Assembly (NCBI GenBank): GCA_964422155.1
Contig: CAYQZZ010000036.1
Coordinates: 1-21,548, forward strand
Direction of reading: 5' to 3'
DNA from: JBGPRB01 sp964422155
Lineage (GTDB): Bacteria > Chloroflexota > Dehalococcoidia > Dehalococcoidales > RBG-16-60-22
DNA: 21,548 nt
Position numbers and translations under genes: made by a program. Numbering within the stretch: the stretch's first letter is position 1; each line of letters begins with the position of its first letter. The notes under the pieces are model-generated. The model was not told where the DNA came from and searched no databases. It saw only the letters and a list, made by a program, of their open reading frames with translations. Shown in pieces: positions 14,082-21,548 of the stretch.

Positions 14082-14651
14082 CTAGTCTTCATCATCTTTG
14101 TCGTTGCGATTTTGATGATTATCCTGAACTTTCCCATCGGCATTAATAACTATCTTCAAGGCTTTCAGGCTGCTTACATCGTACTTGACTTCTATCCTTT
14201 GACCCACCTTCAGGTCTGAGAACACCGGTTTTTCTTTACCCCCACCCTTTATCTGGGTCTCCGGGGTTACTTTAAAAGTAATATCCCCCTTCTTCGTGGT
14301 AATAGTGATATTATCCGTGCCTAGGCTCTTGACGATCCCCTGTGTTTCGGCGTACCGGACTTTCAGTTCTTTCACTTCGCCGTGTCTGCCCTTCTCGAAC
14401 GTCACATTATCGCCGGGCTCTAAACTGGCATCTCCCAAGGCCTTACGAATAGTCTCCACAGAAATATCCTTGAGGTTGAATGTGGCGGTCGTACCGTCTT
14501 TCAGGGTGACAGTTACGTTCCCTGACAAGCCGTCGACCTTCTGCAGTACGCTCTTGAAGGCTTTCAGGTCACCGGGGCTACACGAAGTAAAGCCTACTAT
14601 CATTACTGCAGCTAAAATAGCGACTGGAATTAAAAGTTTCCATTTTTTCAT
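14082..14651 (-). CDS. Secreted lipoprotein with DUF5666-like domain
   Basis: 189 residues, ATG at 14651 with AAGGAGGAG eight bases upstream. The N-terminus is a clear lipoprotein signal: KKWK, a hydrophobic stretch LLIPVAILAAVMIVG, and lipobox GFTSC with C24 as the lipidated cysteine. The following ~80 residues contain a beta-rich segment (VTVTLKDGTTATFNLKD). Residues ~105-170 (TQGIVKSLGTDNITITTKKG, VTPETQIKGG, DLKVGQRIEVKYD) match the DUF5666 small beta-barrel pattern. The tail is hydrophilic (NHQNRNDKDDED). It should be anchored outside the membrane; no function is known. It is a single-gene unit with its own terminator. Confidence 0.82.
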   Translation of the reverse strand: MKKWKLLIPVAILAAVMIVGFTSCSPGDLKAFKSVLQKVDGLSGNVTVTLKDGTTATFNLKDISVETIRKALGDASLEPGDNVTFEKGRHGEVKELKVRYAETQGIVKSLGTDNITITTKKGDITFKVTPETQIKGGGKEKPVFSDLKVGQRIEVKYDVSSLKALKIVINADGKVQDNHQNRNDKDDED

Positions 14652-14754
14652 CTTGCTCCTCCTTAAATATCTGTTTCAAATATATATAACGATAGAATTA
14701 AGAAAAGGTTAGTTTATATCTGTACTATCCAGGTCCGTATTAAAGGAGGGATAA

Positions 14755-15124
14755 ATGGTTCCCTTTTTAAATCTTCAGGGAAAACGGGACACTTTTAGGA
14801 CAAAAGTTAATAGACACTTCAGGGCTTGCTCCGGTACCGGTAAAGCAGTAGATTATCATTCAAAGGGAGGAGTAAGCTATGGTACAACAGATCACAGACC
14901 AGTCCTGGCAGGCTGAAGCCTTCAGGCTGAATCAGGCTGAAGCCAGAAGTGAAGAGACCAAGCAGTTCATCAAGAATATCAAGCGCCTTACCCGCCGCAA
15001 CCTTGGTCGCTTTCTTCCGGCAAGAACCTTCCGTACTGTCTGTTTTACTTATAAGAGTGGCGGACAGCGCCGAAGACTGAGCATCAATGCTGTCCGCCTT
15101 CCGTTGTGTTCTACTCGGCCTTAG
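14755..15124 (+). mobile_element. Possible transposase N-terminal remnant
   Basis: An 81-codon frame (14879-15124) with GGGAGGAG upstream has an N-terminal part (QSWQAEAFRLNQAEARSEE, then FIKNIKRLTRRNL) that resembles the start of IS3-like OrfA/transposase proteins ahead of the 'tRRkfs.eeK' HTH. The HTH itself does not follow; instead a basic, low-complexity tail covers a perfect hairpin. Just upstream a 53-codon frame from ATG 14755 with a strong AAAGGAGGG site contains AAAACGGGACACTTTT, similar in style to IS terminal sequences. I read this as decayed element debris, with the precise family unknown. Confidence 0.3.
15059..15098. repeat. Perfect 10-base inverted repeat
   Basis: GGCGGACAGC (15059-15068) and GCTGTCCGCC (15089-15098) are exact reverse complements around a 20-base loop. 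There is no T tract, so it is not an obvious terminator. It overlaps the end of the putative transposase debris and could be a hairpin of a former element end or junction. Confidence 0.6.
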
Positions 15125-15255
15125 TGTTCAATCACAACAATTGGAGTTGACGGAAAGTGACACTTGATCTAACTTCTAGAATACAAAATACATTTTTGCA
15201 CAGAGATTAACTAGTTGGATATATTCGAAAATAGAACTCAACAAATATAATGGCC

Positions 15256-15285
15256 TTGACAGGTTCCCGATCACGATTGTAAGAT
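15256..15285 (+). promoter_or_regulatory. Probable sigma70 promoter of the PLC-like/vWA gene
   Basis: Perfect TTGACA (15256-15261), an 18-base spacer and TAAGAT (15280-15285, 4 of 6 to consensus). Transcription would start near 15292, about 40 bases before the GTG start at 15333. Confidence 0.5.
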
Positions 15286-15332
15286 TCGTATGAAGAACTA
15301 CATTTTTCTCCTTTAGGATTTCCGGAACTCAC

Positions 15333-17984
15333 GTGCAGAATCAGATTCTGAAGCATATAAAAAGACGGTGCTTGCTGGCTACCTTTCTGGTAATGACACT
15401 GCTTCTAAGTACGATGCCTTCGCAAAAAGCCCTGGGCTGGGGAGCGGTGAAAGGTGTGGCTGAGGTTCATCAGCTTATCCTCAGGACAGCCCACAACTTT
15501 TTACGCTTGGACTCTGCTTCTAACCTGGGGCTCTTTCCCGGTGAAACATCCATCCAGCAAAACGAAGGGGTAACCGACAAGGTAAAGCGTACCGGCCCCG
15601 GGCCTGATGCTGATAACTCAAATTCTCATTATTCGGAACACTGGTATAATTACGAGTCTCCCGGAATTATGGGGAACGCACCGGATAAAGTTTCCAAAGA
15701 ATTCCTCATTATGGCTAGGTCGGGCGTCGACAGGCAGGCTGGAAGGGCCATATCTCTGGCGGAAGACCACGCTCGTGCCGCCGCATGGGGAGCGCATTTC
15801 CTGGCCGATATGGAGACGCCCTTTCACGTTAATGGCACGTCTGCCGCTGCCATCAGGCAAATTTATGATAAAGCTGGAGGAAGTGCTGCTGAAAGAATAG
15901 ACCTCGATAAGAACATAACAGGCCCGCTTTCTTTCAATTACGGATGGATTGAACTTCATTACAGTGATTTTAAGACGGAGATTGAAAGGTTCCTGGCTGA
16001 AAACAAGAAAAACGCCAACCTCGACTGGTTTGACCCGTGGTATTTCAATGGCGCCTATGTTTCCGGCTCTACAATAAGCTCCAGCCATGTCCTGTGGGAG
16101 GCCAAACCGGGTAACATATCAAGCATTTCCGCAGTTACGGTTTACGACCCGGACTGGAATAATGCCACACCAACGTTCGACGACCCGTTGGGAAAACAGT
16201 CCAAGCAGGCCGAGGAATACACCAAAAAAGCGGCAATAAATACCCGAAAAACGCAGGAAGCCGGTTTGAAAAACCCCCAACCCTGCGTCCAGCGAGCGGC
16301 GCAAAGAGTTGCCACGCTGTGGCGGGCTTCATTTTCCGCTCTCATACCGAAAGTGGAGGCCAGTGTCCCCGACTCGGAACAACCTCAAAAGTTCAAGGTT
16401 AAAGGTACTGTTAAGAATCTCGGCGGTGGCAAGTGTACCGAAGTTCAAGCAATGCTGAGGGTTGATGGCGGGACCATCCTTGACAGGGATAAAACCAAGG
16501 AAATGTCTGACATAGAAGCCGGTCGCTCCTCAAAAGAACCAGTGTACTGGGATGTGGAGGCCAGCAGCCTTTACGGCTGTACGATAACAATGGAGGTAAT
16601 TTGCTCTTACAGCCAACCCGACCTTCAGTACGCTCTCACCGAATATGAAACGGGTAAAATTAAACAGGCTGAAAAAACCACGACACCTCCTCCCCCGGCA
16701 ACCCCCAAAACACATTCCACGGTTATCCTTTTTAATGCCTCCTCCCAGATGGGTAAAATTTCCCACGATGAAGCTGTTCCCATGGTATTGAAAGCCATGG
16801 AAAATCTCCCTGATTCCGTTGTTGAAGTCGCTCTTTACAGCTACGGCGAGCATCCCCAGCAAGGCGATTGTAGTGTCTGGGGTAATCCATTCGTACCGCC
16901 GTCCCAGATGGCGGATAAGGTGAGGGGATACTTAAGCGTGAAAACGGAAACTCGCGGCAGCGCCCCGCTGGCTAAGGCGATTACCGAGGCGGGTAATTAT
17001 CTCAAGACCCGGGCTAAAGGCGAAACAAAATCGATTGTGCTTATTAGTTGTACTGCCAGGGACACCTGTGGCGGTGACCCCATTAAAGCCGCGAAGGAAC
17101 TGGGTGTGACTATTAAAAGACAGTCTTGGAGTCCCTTCGTTAAATATGCCCTTGCTGCGGACGATTCTCCCATAACATTGCAGGTAGTCGGCGTCTATGT
17201 CAACTCACCCCCGGACGAACAGGGATTGAAAGACCTTGCTGCCGCCGGTAACGGTCAGTATTTCTCCGTTGCTAATATCAATCAGATGTCTGCAGCTATC
17301 ACCGGCGCAATACAGGCCGGAGAAAAATCTTCCGCTTCTCGGTTCGAAGGAATCACTATTCAGCCGTGGTGGTTCGCACTCGGAGGTGCTGCTTTATTGC
17401 TCTTCATCCTGCTACTAGCACGCAGCCGGAGGCGCCGCGCGCAGCCAGCAGTGCAGACTGCGGGAATCAACGCTCAACAACAGCCTGTAACTACCACGAC
17501 CCCTCAAATGGCCACTTCCATCCCGCCTGCGGTACCAGTCACACCGACGGAGAGAAAAGTACTCTTCTGCCCGAAATGCGGCTCTCAGACGTATCAAGAG
17601 GCCTCTTTCTGTGTACGCTGCGGCTCAACCCTTGAACTCTCTGCCCCGCTGGCTTCAATGACCGGGTCGACGGCAGCCCAGAGTAGTGTGTTCTGCCCGC
17701 GCTGCGGAGCGGCAAACGCCCCGGGAAGCGCTTTCTGCAACAAATGCGAGGTAGCCATCCAGCCGGACGCCAGACTTTCTAAAAATCAGGCGAGCCGGAA
17801 AGAAGAGAAAAAAGTATCATGGGCCTGGTGGCTGTTGCCGATTTTCCTGGCTTTACTGGGAGGACTTATCGCCTGGGCAGCTGTCAGGAAGGAAGATCCC
17901 AAGTTAGCCGGACGGATACTGATGCTTGGCGTGACTATCACAGCACTACTGTTCTGGGCTATCGTCAGCAATTTGCCAGACTGA
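15333..17984 (+). CDS. Membrane-anchored zinc-phospholipase-C-like / vWA / zinc-ribbon protein
   Basis: 883 residues from GTG 15333; this start keeps a full signal peptide (basic KHIKRR, hydrophobic core, likely cleavage A-L-G before W36). The N-terminal domain (36 to ~250) matches zinc phospholipase C/S1-P1 nuclease metal spacing: W36 at the mature N-terminus, H46 ten residues on, HYSEH (99-103), H146, and H155-x3-D159-x5-H165 as in PLC His118/Asp122/His128. A beta-sandwich-like part (~345-445), a Pro/Thr linker and a vWA domain (~462-660) follow. The vWA MIDAS is degenerate (N468-A-S470-S-Q472 instead of DxSxS). Then come a membrane helix (679-697), a basic stop-transfer, and two zinc ribbons (C746/C749/C760/C763 and C788/C791/C802/C805). 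Two C-terminal helices (~830-850, ~859-879) end it. Topology inferred: catalytic part outside, ribbons inside. Substrate unknown. Confidence 0.75.
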   Translation: MQNQILKHIKRRCLLATFLVMTLLLSTMPSQKALGWGAVKGVAEVHQLILRTAHNFLRLDSASNLGLFPGETSIQQNEGVTDKVKRTGPGPDADNSNSHYSEHWYNYESPGIMGNAPDKVSKEFLIMARSGVDRQAGRAISLAEDHARAAAWGAHFLADMETPFHVNGTSAAAIRQIYDKAGGSAAERIDLDKNITGPLSFNYGWIELHYSDFKTEIERFLAENKKNANLDWFDPWYFNGAYVSGSTISSSHVLWEAKPGNISSISAVTVYDPDWNNATPTFDDPLGKQSKQAEEYTKKAAINTRKTQEAGLKNPQPCVQRAAQRVATLWRASFSALIPKVEASVPDSEQPQKFKVKGTVKNLGGGKCTEVQAMLRVDGGTILDRDKTKEMSDIEAGRSSKEPVYWDVEASSLYGCTITMEVICSYSQPDLQYALTEYETGKIKQAEKTTTPPPPATPKTHSTVILFNASSQMGKISHDEAVPMVLKAMENLPDSVVEVALYSYGEHPQQGDCSVWGNPFVPPSQMADKVRGYLSVKTETRGSAPLAKAITEAGNYLKTRAKGETKSIVLISCTARDTCGGDPIKAAKELGVTIKRQSWSPFVKYALAADDSPITLQVVGVYVNSPPDEQGLKDLAAAGNGQYFSVANINQMSAAITGAIQAGEKSSASRFEGITIQPWWFALGGAALLLFILLLARSRRRRAQPAVQTAGINAQQQPVTTTTPQMATSIPPAVPVTPTERKVLFCPKCGSQTYQEASFCVRCGSTLELSAPLASMTGSTAAQSSVFCPRCGAANAPGSAFCNKCEVAIQPDARLSKNQASRKEEKKVSWAWWLLPIFLALLGGLIAWAAVRKEDPKLAGRILMLGVTITALLFWAIVSNLPD

Positions 17985-18231
17985 TTCAGTGTGTTTGTCA
18001 ATCGACATACGTCTTAACGCCTGTTATTGATCGGGTCACAAAAAAGTAAAAGGTTACCTAACAAAGTAGCGGATTGTGCAGTTATCCCGATGGACAACCC
18101 GAAATGATGGCAGACAGCATTAATACGAACCTACGAGGTTCAGGAGTTCAAAAGTAGCTTTGGGACGGGGATTTTAGCACTGCCCGCATGGATGTTGTGG
18201 GCTGCAAGCGAGGCTCAGCTCTGAGGTAGGC
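17985..18231. other. Intergenic region without recognisable gene
   Basis: Between the vWA gene and the next promoter I see only short structure: GAACCT-ACG-AGGTTC (18127-18141) and a GCCCGCA..TGTGGGC hairpin near 18182-18202. No long open frame with a ribosome site, no tRNA fold and no clear terminator for the preceding gene is visible. Confidence 0.5.
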
Positions 18232-18260
18232 TTGACAGCCAGTCCAAAGGGTCATATACT
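18232..18260 (+). promoter_or_regulatory. Strong sigma70 promoter for the acyl-CoA dehydrogenase unit
   Basis: TTGACA (18232-18237), exactly 17 bases, TATACT (18255-18260). This is the best sigma70 match in the window. It would start a transcript near 18267 covering the small barrel protein and the acyl-CoA dehydrogenase. Confidence 0.75.
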
Positions 18261-18344
18261 CCAGTTACCCCAAGCTGTGAAGGAGAAATATCGCCTTAGC
18301 ACAAATTGAAATGGGGAATCCCAGTTAAGAAAGGTAGAGCAAAA

Positions 18345-18653
18345 ATGGCAAAGGAAATTATTCTTTACAATCTGGCGAAGCACGTGACTGATGAGCAATA
18401 CAAAGACTACGCCATTAAAGAGAAGGGTCCACTAATTGAAAGCCTCCCTTCAGTCAAGAAATTTGAATTATTCAAGATAACAAGATCGGTATCAGGTGAG
18501 ATTCCCTATAAATATATGGGAATCGTAGACCTGACCAGCCTGGATGACTTTTTACACAAAGATACCCAGTCGAAGAAATACCAGGACTTTCGGGCAAAAT
18601 GGCAGACGATGGTTTCAAATTTCGATATTCTGTTCGGAGAAGAAGTCTATTAA
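18345..18653 (+). CDS. Small dimeric alpha/beta-barrel protein (EthD/HapK-like)
   Basis: 102 residues. ATG 18345 is preferred, with AAAGG-type sequence 8-10 bases upstream; ATG 18306 has no ribosome site. The order is beta (EIILYNLA), helix (TDEQYKDYAIKEKGPLIESL), beta (VKKFELFKITRS), beta (YKYMGIVDLTS), helix (LDDFLHKDTQSKKYQDFRAK), beta (SNFDILFGEEVY). This is the ferredoxin-like fold of dimeric alpha/beta barrels, closest in pattern to EthD or REDY/HapK-like proteins. Such proteins serve as small-molecule binders, cyclases or monooxygenase-like accessories. No catalytic residue can be named. It is 78 bases ahead of the acyl-CoA dehydrogenase and under the same promoter. Confidence 0.7.
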   Translation: MAKEIILYNLAKHVTDEQYKDYAIKEKGPLIESLPSVKKFELFKITRSVSGEIPYKYMGIVDLTSLDDFLHKDTQSKKYQDFRAKWQTMVSNFDILFGEEVY

Positions 18654-18731
18654 TCTGAGAAGGCACCAGAGCTTTATTATCCGCAATGAGAACGGATAAA
18701 TCGGATAAAAAAGATGAATTGAGGAGCAATC

Positions 18732-19940
18732 ATGAATTTAGAGCATCTATTAACAGATGAAGACCGCCAGATTCGACAAACAGTGAGGGATTTTACTCGG
18801 AAAGAAATAATCCCCAATACCAAGAACCTGGAAATCGACTACAAATTTGTGGAAGAAGTTCATCAGAAGCTTGTTGACCTGGGAATTCAATCGGCGGGGT
18901 ATCCTGCTGAATACGGTGGGGGTAATGGCTCCGTCACCGCTCTTGGCATCATCTGTGAAGAGCTGGCCAAGGGAGACGGTGGCATAAGCCTCTCGACAGG
19001 TATCAACTGGGGCCTAATTCTTAAACCGGCGATAGTAGCCCAGAATAAGGCGGTTATGGATAAGTTCATTCCGAGTTTCTGTAGCGGCAAGTTAGCCTAC
19101 GCCTGCCTTTCCATGACCGATGAAGCTGGAGGAGCCGATTCTGAGAATCCTCTATTAAAAGGTGCTGGAATTAAAACGACAGCTAAATTAGAGGGTGACG
19201 AATATGTGATAAATGGGAACAAGGCCTGGCCCACCCATGGTGGGATAGCGGAATGCTATTTGACCATCTGCACCGCTGACCCCAATGCCGGAGATGACGG
19301 TATTGCCTTGATTTACGTGCCCAAGGATACACCGGGGCTGACATTTGGAAAACCGGAAAAGAAGATGTTGTTCAAAACATCGATAAATAGTTCGGTACAT
19401 TATGATAACGTTCGGGTACCCAAGGAATATCGGCTTGCTGGTCCCGGTATGGATGCTAACTTTTACCATTTCATAGCCGCGGGAACTGGCTGGCATTCCG
19501 CAACCATGGCCCTGGGAATTGCCGAGCGTGCTTTTGAAATAGTGCTGGAATATACTGGTACTCGCCTGGGGGGATTTAAGCCAGTGAGGCAGCATAGCAT
19601 AGTAGCCGGAATACTTGCTGATATGGCTATTGGCATCAATATGATGAGGTCAAGTATCTATAACCTGAGTTACATGCTTGATCATCTGGATATATACGGT
19701 CCACCATGGACGCCGGAGTTTATATCCAGGGCAACAGCCACAAGGGTCTTTGCTGGGGACACTGCTGTCGAGATAATAAACAAAGGTGCTGAGCTATTGG
19801 GCTCCATGGCCATCTCTGAAGGCTTCCCCTATGAGAAATGCCTGAGGGACATTAAAATAACGCAACTCTGGCTTGGCGGACAACAAATCTCTCGCTATCG
19901 TGTTGCCAGGGGTTATTATGATTTGAAAAACTGGGCTTAG
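18732..19940 (+). CDS. Acyl-CoA dehydrogenase-family flavoprotein
   Basis: 402 residues, ATG 18732 after GAGGAG. The three ACAD parts are present: an N-terminal helical domain (LLTDEDRQIRQTVRDFTRKE), a central FAD-binding beta domain (ACLSMTDEAGGADSE, YVINGNKAWPTHGG) and a C-terminal four-helix bundle with YTGTRLGGFKPVRQHS. Family members oxidise acyl-CoA at alpha/beta carbons with FAD and pass electrons to ETF. Unusually, neither common catalytic glutamate position seems filled. The 'IYEGT' position reads L379-W-L381-G-G, and the isovaleryl-CoA dehydrogenase-type position falls at about N243 (GMDANFYHF). It may use another base or do a different reaction. It shares a promoter with the small barrel protein. 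Confidence 0.85.
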   Translation: MNLEHLLTDEDRQIRQTVRDFTRKEIIPNTKNLEIDYKFVEEVHQKLVDLGIQSAGYPAEYGGGNGSVTALGIICEELAKGDGGISLSTGINWGLILKPAIVAQNKAVMDKFIPSFCSGKLAYACLSMTDEAGGADSENPLLKGAGIKTTAKLEGDEYVINGNKAWPTHGGIAECYLTICTADPNAGDDGIALIYVPKDTPGLTFGKPEKKMLFKTSINSSVHYDNVRVPKEYRLAGPGMDANFYHFIAAGTGWHSATMALGIAERAFEIVLEYTGTRLGGFKPVRQHSIVAGILADMAIGINMMRSSIYNLSYMLDHLDIYGPPWTPEFISRATATRVFAGDTAVEIINKGAELLGSMAISEGFPYEKCLRDIKITQLWLGGQQISRYRVARGYYDLKNWA

Positions 19941-20178
19941 CCATTTCCTCCTGGTAAATAGGCCAGTTAACATTCTGGCGTTATCCGGCATTTTCCGCTA
20001 TTATACCGGTTATCCTCGCCTAGACTAGATGTCGCGTCAGGTATATTACCCGAGCTTAGATTAGTATGCCATCTGTCAGATTGGATGTCCCTGTTGTAGA
20101 TGGCATAAACTCACCGCAGTGGCTTAAACATTTGTCCATTTGTGATTCAACATGACGATGGGGTGCTCCTTTGCGTAA
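19941..20178. other. Intergenic region, non-coding part
   Basis: The 439 bases between the acyl-CoA dehydrogenase and the nitroreductase hold an inverted repeat (20065-20107), a terminator-like hairpin (20179-20213) and the nitroreductase promoter. I see no gene with a ribosome binding site on either strand. Confidence 0.5.
20065..20107. repeat. Perfect 10-base inverted repeat TATGCCATCT/AGATGGCATA
   Basis: TATGCCATCT (20065-20074) and AGATGGCATA (20098-20107) are exact reverse complements with a 23-base spacer. No T tract follows. It could be an RNA hairpin, a two-site protein target or the end of a small lost element. Confidence 0.55.
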
Positions 20179-20213
20179 AAAGAGGCCGGATATTATTTGT
20201 ATCTGGCCTCTTT
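20179..20213. terminator. Terminator-like hairpin, possibly bidirectional
   Basis: AAAGAGGCC (20179-20187) pairs with GGCCTCTTT (20205-20213), and GATA/TATC continue the stem inward. On the plus strand only TTT follows; on the minus strand five T follow (20181-20177). It is about 240 bases past the acyl-CoA dehydrogenase stop, which it could terminate, and no minus-strand gene needing it is seen. Confidence 0.65.
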
Positions 20214-20331
20214 CGTTGATGTCTTGCGATTTCCCTATTTTGAACATAGGTAGGACGGTTACCTTAGATAGCATTTGGGTGTAAAGGTTATCTAGACGGA
20301 ATAGAGTTAGCTCATGGTGCTATATTTAAAG

Positions 20332-20340
20332 TGATATAAT
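20332..20340 (+). promoter_or_regulatory. Extended -10 promoter of the nitroreductase gene
   Basis: TGATATAAT gives a TGn extension plus a perfect TATAAT (20335-20340) and no good -35, as is common for extended -10 promoters. The ATG at 20380 is 40 bases on. Confidence 0.5.
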
Positions 20341-20379
20341 AATTGCATATCAAAAATAGTCTTAGTGGAGGAATAACAA

Positions 20380-21147
20380 ATGGATTACGATGCCCTGTTA
20401 GGGTTAGTTAAGAGCACGCGGAGCATCCGCCGGTTTAAACAGGACCCTATCCCCGATGAATATGTAGGCAAAATCATTGAGGTAGCCAGATGGGCTCCGT
20501 CTGGCTTTAACCAGCAGCCCTGGGAATTTGTTGTGGTCAGGAAACCGGAGCTTCGTCAAAAAATTGCAGAGTACACCGGCATATACTGGTCTCAATCACG
20601 GGAAATGGAAGCTACCCGGGAGTCTTGGCAGGGAGCTTGGAACCCGGAACCAGTTGGCAGCGAAGCTGATTATAGCGTAGCACCGGTATACATCATCATC
20701 TTCGGTGATACGCGAGCCAAGGAAGGTCTACCCATGGGAGTCAGGTTCGATGAGCATCGTCGTGAGACTATCTTCATCTCCAGTCTCGCCAATGCTTTTC
20801 TTTATATGCATATGGCAGCCGGTACCTTGGGGCTAGCATCCCAGTGGGTTTCTGCCGTCGCCACGCCTTATGCCCACTGCATGATAAAAGACCTACTGGG
20901 AATCCGCAAAGAGCTGGAAATCTATGATATGCTGGCAGTGGGTTATCCTGCGTTACAGCCGAGACCCAAGCTGATGTGGGATAAGGACAGAATATTCCAT
21001 TTTGACTACTGCGGTCCGGAAGCCTTCAGGACTGATGAAGAAGTCAGAGAATATATCCATAAATCCAGGACCTGGACCATTGCTTCTCACAAACGCAAAC
21101 CGGACAAACGGCTTAAACAATTGAGGCCAAAGATCACATTAGATTAG
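20380..21147 (+). CDS. Nitroreductase-family FMN oxidoreductase
   Basis: 255 residues, ATG 20380 with GGAGGA nine bases upstream. The N-terminal TRSIRRF (13-19) and APSGFNQQPWEFVVV (39-53) are the FMN-contacting motifs of the nitroreductase fold. A central AFLYMHMAAGTLGLASQWVS helix and the C-terminal YDMLAVGYPA block complete it. The ~40-residue basic C-terminal tail (from about 215, with HKRKPDKRLK) is longer than in simple nitroreductases. The family reduces nitro groups, quinones, flavins or enones with NAD(P)H; some members act on CoA-linked or iodinated substrates. Between an acyl-CoA dehydrogenase and an SDR it may reduce a conjugated intermediate, but this is a guess. It has its own promoter. 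Confidence 0.85.
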   Translation: MDYDALLGLVKSTRSIRRFKQDPIPDEYVGKIIEVARWAPSGFNQQPWEFVVVRKPELRQKIAEYTGIYWSQSREMEATRESWQGAWNPEPVGSEADYSVAPVYIIIFGDTRAKEGLPMGVRFDEHRRETIFISSLANAFLYMHMAAGTLGLASQWVSAVATPYAHCMIKDLLGIRKELEIYDMLAVGYPALQPRPKLMWDKDRIFHFDYCGPEAFRTDEEVREYIHKSRTWTIASHKRKPDKRLKQLRPKITLD

Positions 21148-21485
21148 ATTGTCACCTCAATGCCGAATTGATTTTCAGTTACTATCGAGAAAATACCTCA
21201 ATAACTACATAAAGCCATTTCGTAGCTACGAAAAGAATATCGATATAGTCTACGGTACGATTGCCGGACAATTCACATAAGCCTCAAGGGTGTGGTAGAA
21301 TTCTGTTACCGGGCATATTTTTGGAATAATCTTATTTGAACCTTTGGATATGAGCTGATGATGATTCATACGCAGCCTGAAGAACCTGTTATTGAGAAAA
21401 CATAAAACTAACAATTTCTTTCTGAAGTTGATGATAATTTACTAAGGGAAGACCATAGGTATTATCTGGTACAGGGATATACTCG
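21148..21485. other. Intergenic region ahead of the SDR gene
   Basis: The stretch has a 16-base palindrome (21218-21233) and no clear gene. A 14-codon frame (ATG 21361) lacks family features. No terminator for the nitroreductase gene is obvious. Confidence 0.5.
21218..21233. promoter_or_regulatory. Perfect 16-base palindrome, candidate operator
   Basis: TTTCGTAGCTACGAAA reads the same on both strands, with no spacer. Uninterrupted palindromes of this length are typical targets of dimeric regulators such as TetR-type repressors. It lies 70 bases after the nitroreductase and ~250 bases before the SDR gene; the regulator is not in the window. Confidence 0.45.
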
Positions 21486-21548
21486 ATGTTGGAACTGCAA
21501 GACAAAGTGGGCGTCATAACAGGAAGCAGCCGCGGCCTTGGCAAAATC
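21486..21548 (+). CDS. SDR-family dehydrogenase, N-terminus (partial)
   Basis: Twenty-one codons from ATG 21486 to the window edge. The protein begins MLELQDKVGVITGSSRGLGK, which is the first beta strand and the TGxxxGxG nucleotide-binding loop (12-19) of classical short-chain dehydrogenases/reductases. AGGGA lies about 10 bases upstream. SDRs of this type act on hydroxyl/keto groups, for example as 3-hydroxyacyl-CoA or ketoacyl reductases; the substrate cannot be told from the visible part. Confidence 0.85.
   Translation, partial: MLELQDKVGVITGSSRGLGKI

Noticed and set aside
18061..18231. tRNA or small structured RNA upstream of the acyl-CoA dehydrogenase unit
   Set aside because: Only short hairpins are found; there is no T-loop consensus or acceptor stem pairing.
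21361..21405. Small peptide frame MIHTQPEEPVIEKT
   Set aside because: Fourteen codons, a poor ribosome site and no family; chance is more likely.

Overview
The window looks like a chromosomal segment of an anaerobic, secondary-metabolite-degrading bacterium. Signs of this are the end of a tungsten-type aldehyde:ferredoxin oxidoreductase, an oxygen-independent carboxylase of the acetophenone/acetone carboxylase class, CoA transferase, thiolase with a DUF35 partner, acyl-CoA dehydrogenase, and a C_GCAxxG_C_C redox-protein remnant. The gene mix and moderate GC resemble Dehalococcoidia-like Chloroflexota or Desulfobacterota, but this is a guess from gene content only.

Layout. 1-1054: AOR C-terminus, an AT-rich repeat patch, and a TIGR04076-like protein. 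1078-1808: a scar in which an IS110-type transposase tail abuts a truncated, frameshifted C_GCAxxG_C_C gene on the minus strand. 1924-2454 (minus): a MarR regulator, divergent from a large plus-strand operon (2628-13343). The operon encodes HyuA, a small zinc-type gamma subunit, a URO-D-like protein, a second HyuA, HyuB, CoA transferase alpha and beta, a DUF35 zinc-ribbon/OB protein and an SCP-x-type thiolase. 13363-13493: a well-conserved TPP riboswitch and terminator, followed not by a thiamin gene but by what looks like a methyltransferase remnant. 14082-14651 (minus): a DUF5666-like lipoprotein. 14755-15124: probable transposase debris. 15333-17984: a large surface protein joining a zinc-phospholipase-C-like domain, a degenerate vWA domain and cytosolic zinc ribbons. 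18345-21147: a small dimeric alpha/beta-barrel protein, an acyl-CoA dehydrogenase without a recognisable catalytic glutamate, and a nitroreductase. The window ends in the first 21 codons of an SDR dehydrogenase.

How the main genes fit together (inference): the HyuA/gamma/HyuA'/HyuB set would carboxylate a ketone or a related carbonyl compound with ATP, giving a beta-keto acid. The CoA transferase would activate this to a 3-oxoacyl-CoA, and the thiolase/DUF35 pair would cleave it. The MarR protein is placed to sense the substrate or its CoA ester. The URO-D-like protein embedded between the carboxylase subunits, with coupled translation, is the unexplained component and the best candidate for something new.
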